Source: Muraenolepis orangiensis (lineage: Eukaryota; Chordata; Actinopteri; Gadiformes; Muraenolepididae). From it: a DNA stretch of 64,000 bases. Location of the stretch: positions 34,833,656 to 34,897,655 of the forward strand of contig CM051001.1 of NCBI GenBank assembly GCA_027704905.1, given 5' to 3'. The translations under genes were made by a program, and so were the position numbers. Positions 60,832-64,000 of the stretch are shown here, in pieces (the stretch's first letter is position 1; every line of letters begins with the position of its first letter). Below the pieces are notes generated by a model. It was not told the origin of the DNA. It made no database searches and was given only the letters and a program-made list of their open reading frames with translations.

Positions 60832-62360
60832 GGATCCAACAAATCCAGTAAATCTCACTGGTTTTCACTGACTATTCGGTCACTCTGAACGTGTCCCAAG
60901 AAAATGGACGTTTTGGGCGTGAGGGGGATGCTGTACATGAGAACGGCCTGACGCCTTTGTCGTTGAAGAATGTGGCCCAGCAGGGTTTAGCAGTAACAGT
61001 TGCCCGGTTTCCGCGGGCAACCAGATTTGGGTCACAGTGGAGCGTTTCATGCCGTATGGTTTCCCCTGTTAGCACCAGGCCCTATAGTACCTGGACCTTT
61101 CGGGTTGGCGGTTGAGACTTTAAAACAGAACACATTTCAAATAAAAATCTGAACTGCAATGTGTTGGGAAAGGCATAGGCCTATTAACACAAATGCATTC
61201 AATGAATTCAAAGGATTGCCTTGTGTATCGTTATAATTTAGTTGTTATGTTATTACCCTATATTTCTTGTTATGTTTAACTTTTGGGGAAAACAACATCT
61301 CTAACCTATTCAAATCCATTAAAGCCACATCTTGCTATTACTATTACTGAAAATTGCAGCTTATCTCAATGAATAATTGTATATGAAACTCCAGGCCCGA
61401 TGTCCATACTAGATGACTAGATGCCTAAAGAGCATTCATCTGGTTTCTGCACAAGCAACCTGCCTGCATCACTACTTTGTTTTAGGGATACGTGACAGAA
61501 AACACAATTTTGTAAGTAGTTTCTAACACACACAAGAATATTTGTACATTAGAGCTTGCACATTACAGTGTCTGTCTAAATGTACATTTGAAATCATGCT
61601 GTCTAGTCGCCTCATGCTGTCATCAATGTCTCATCTAACCCTAAGTTTGTGTCCCATTGTATCGCTAAATAAAGTCGAGTAGGCGTTTGTCGCGGTGACA
61701 CCCCAATGCTGAGCCCTCCAACATTAATTAGCATCTGTGCTGAGCTTCGACAACAACTGCAGGCATGACACTAAATAGAATAGTGGTTGAATAGATATGA
61801 TGGATGAGTAGCGGCAAAGTTCTCCTTTAAGTTGTAATGAGACAAAAAACTAATTGGATGATTTACAATCTGAAAGAAATCTAAATAAATAAACAGTGAC
61901 GTGTCCTCGGTGACCCCAAACGGGGCCCTTGGGCAAGGCAGTAAACCCATGTGTCTAGTGAAGCTGCACAGTTCCCAGTGTATAAAAACAGTATAAATGT
62001 AGCAAGCACCTTGCAGGTGTGAGCGTATAATTAAGTGCTGGGCATGACGGCCAAGCGTTGCAGTGCCAAGTAAGAGCAAGTGTCACTTTGTCGCTCAACT
62101 TCTTCCTCGTGTAACCTTGGTAACAACAGCACGCTATCTGGGCGTGTTGGCCGAGATGAAGGCTTTTATCCGACCCGATATTTTTTCTCATAACCAGCAT
62201 ATGAAACAATCTGTCCTCTGATGTATGCCTTCAAAGTCTCACAAAGAACAGATGCTGAAACATCTGGACTTTCGTTACCAGCTATTAAAAAGTCAGTTTG
62301 ATGGGACGCAAAAAAAATCTTCAGGACGCCATTGCCGTGCACCCTGGTGGCCTGTTAATA

Positions 62361-62398
62361 TCCATATCAAACCTGAGCAGAGCTCGGTTTGATATGGA
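62361..62398. repeat. Perfect 13-bp-stem hairpin
   Basis: tccatatcaaacc pairs exactly with ggtttgatatgga; the 12-nt loop holds an additional GAGC/GCTC pairing with one bulged T. Confidence 0.9.
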
Positions 62399-64000
62399 AA
62401 TTTGATGTATTTTAAAGCAAATATTTTAGGATTTTGGATTCCAGACTGGTCAACTCGACAGTGAATGGCTTGGCAGGCCTTGAGGACACAACCTTGGAGA
62501 GGAGCAGTCCAGTTGGGCGAACGAGCCAAGAGTCACAAAGAGCGTACAAAATTAGACGCCGCAAAGCCTGTTAACTGTGTTCAGATGGGGAGCGAGCTCG
62601 TGCCAGTGGTGTTGCAGCAATAGGTTGTGTGATGGGCCGCTGACAGGTGAAACACAGGGCTGGATGGTGACCCATCGCTGCAACTGGGTCTAATTGGCCA
62701 TTTCATCGTTTCAAGTTAACATCCCTCTGTGGGGATTTCAGAGTGGACACCAAAGCTGTCCAGAGTTTCGCTTATTAAGAATTAGACATTTTTCCAGAAA
62801 TTAGAAAAAAAGCCATTGGTCTCAATTGGGAGTGTAAACCTTAGTATCACCGTAGCCCATACTCCCTGGAGCATAGAGTAGGTAATGTCATAGGTAATGT
62901 CTTTAAAACAATGACTAACGGCTAACTAGTGGCCCATAGGATTCATGATGTCATATCTCTTCAGGTTTCAAATGTACTACGCTACTCACTCGCTTGTAAG
63001 CCACTTTCTTCAGTTTAAATGCATAAAGCCGATTCAATTTTGTATATAAACATTTACTACATATAACAAGCCTCCCAGAGGGCAGCTACCTTGAGATTCC
63101 TAACGTGAGAAATGTGAAAACAACAAATCAGTACCACAGTTGTTCAACAGGAGGAAAAAATAAAGTAATAATACATATACACACACAGTATAGAAGCCAC
63201 AACTGGGAACCTTTTCAAAAAGGACGTAATCTGTGCTTACAAATTGCACATCCCTCTCAATTTACGGCAATTGAGTCATATCCTCACCAAGCAACGGGAA
63301 GGAGTCACCCCCCCCCCCTTGCTCTTTGAAGATTTAAAAGGCCTAACTAATTCCCCCCCCCCTACTCCTCCCCTTGTGTTGGCATAGTTGGCACTGGGCA
63401 TACACACCAACACATTGTCATCCTGACTTACTGTAACTCTGCATGCCTTTTTTTATATATGTTTTATCAAGACTGTAAATGCCCTTAATGACATGGAAGG
63501 AAGCGGACCAGGTCACGTGGCGCCCTGGAAGCCGCGTGTTGTTTGTTTTGTGTTCTGTCGTTTTGATTGGAACTTAATCCAAGTTCATAAATTGGCTGTT
63601 GGAGAATCGTGTTTGGCCGACGGTACTGACGAAAGTGTAATGCCATATGCCTCGAGGTACACCCTCCGAATCCTTTGAGGGGTAAAATCCCCCCCCCCCC
63701 CGTGTGCCAACAGCTGGCGTGAAGATGTGGAGACACCTGCGCCCCAAATGAACGGCGAACTCGGGCTGCTCGTGGGAACATCTGGAGGCCTGTGCGCTGA
63801 TAAACCCTCCAACACCATCGTCCTCCATCAGACAGGAATTCCCGTGCTCACAGGGTCGTTCATGGTTGGCAGGCGGTCACAGATGTGGACTTTTACTGCT
63901 TACGGCATGCCCAACATAGCTTAGGGGTGGTTTGACATGATTTGACTCATCTCCACCGCCCCCCCCCCCCCCCCTCCTTGGGTGTTCACATCTGAGACGA

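Noticed and set aside
61905..61955. SINE-core-like cggggcccttgggcaaggcag
   Set aside because: It resembles the V-SINE core, but no tRNA-like head or tail was found around it, so it stays an unproved fragment.

Overview
The window is eukaryotic, almost certainly from a teleost fish. It carries spliced vertebrate genes with GT-AG introns, tRNA-derived SINEs with the V-SINE type core (gaggtgcccttgagcaaggcacc) common in fish, hAT debris, and a very high density of microsatellites and minisatellites. No prokaryotic gene, rRNA, clear tRNA gene or CRISPR array is visible. Nearly all long open frames are translations of (CA)n, (GA)n, (GGT)n or of minisatellites whose unit length is a multiple of three.

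Region 1 (1-20.4 kb) is the 3' half of an AMPA-type glutamate receptor gene on the + strand, identified as gria3 from its C-terminus. Six exons are resolved to the base: M1/M2 pore exon 2704-3077, M3 exon 3640-3838, S2 exon 10665-10912, mutually exclusive flop (12086-12200) and flip (15746-15860) exons, and the M4/C-tail exon 17627-17874, followed by a probable 3' UTR exon (about 18072-20400). With one of flip or flop, the exons encode 393 residues in continuous phase. The end of the S2 exon and the start of its intron fold into the R/G RNA-editing hairpin: 29 base pairs whose only mismatch is an A.C opposite the edited adenosine at 10911. The first 2 kb is a minisatellite in the upstream intron.

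Region 2 (20.4-57.1 kb) is intergenic as far as I can see. It holds microsatellites, several minisatellites (39-bp G-rich unit at 33.6-34.3 kb, 37-bp unit at 52.4-53.3 kb), a 1.0-kb decayed hAT transposon with terminal inverted repeats (37927-38954), two of the window's three SINE copies, a retroposed element with 13-bp target-site duplications (41200-41537), a foldback repeat with telomere-like filler (42187-43147), and non-repetitive stretches that could hold regulatory elements.

Region 3 (57.1-64 kb) starts with exon 1 of eda (ectodysplasin A, a type II membrane TNF ligand) on the + strand at 57342-57662. The rest is its first intron, with a 24/22-bp minisatellite that shows a higher-order repeat. 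The two genes have unrelated roles (synaptic receptor subunit; skin-appendage signal) and are simply neighbours in the same orientation. I found no convincing undescribed biological system; the most informative non-coding signal is the editing hairpin.
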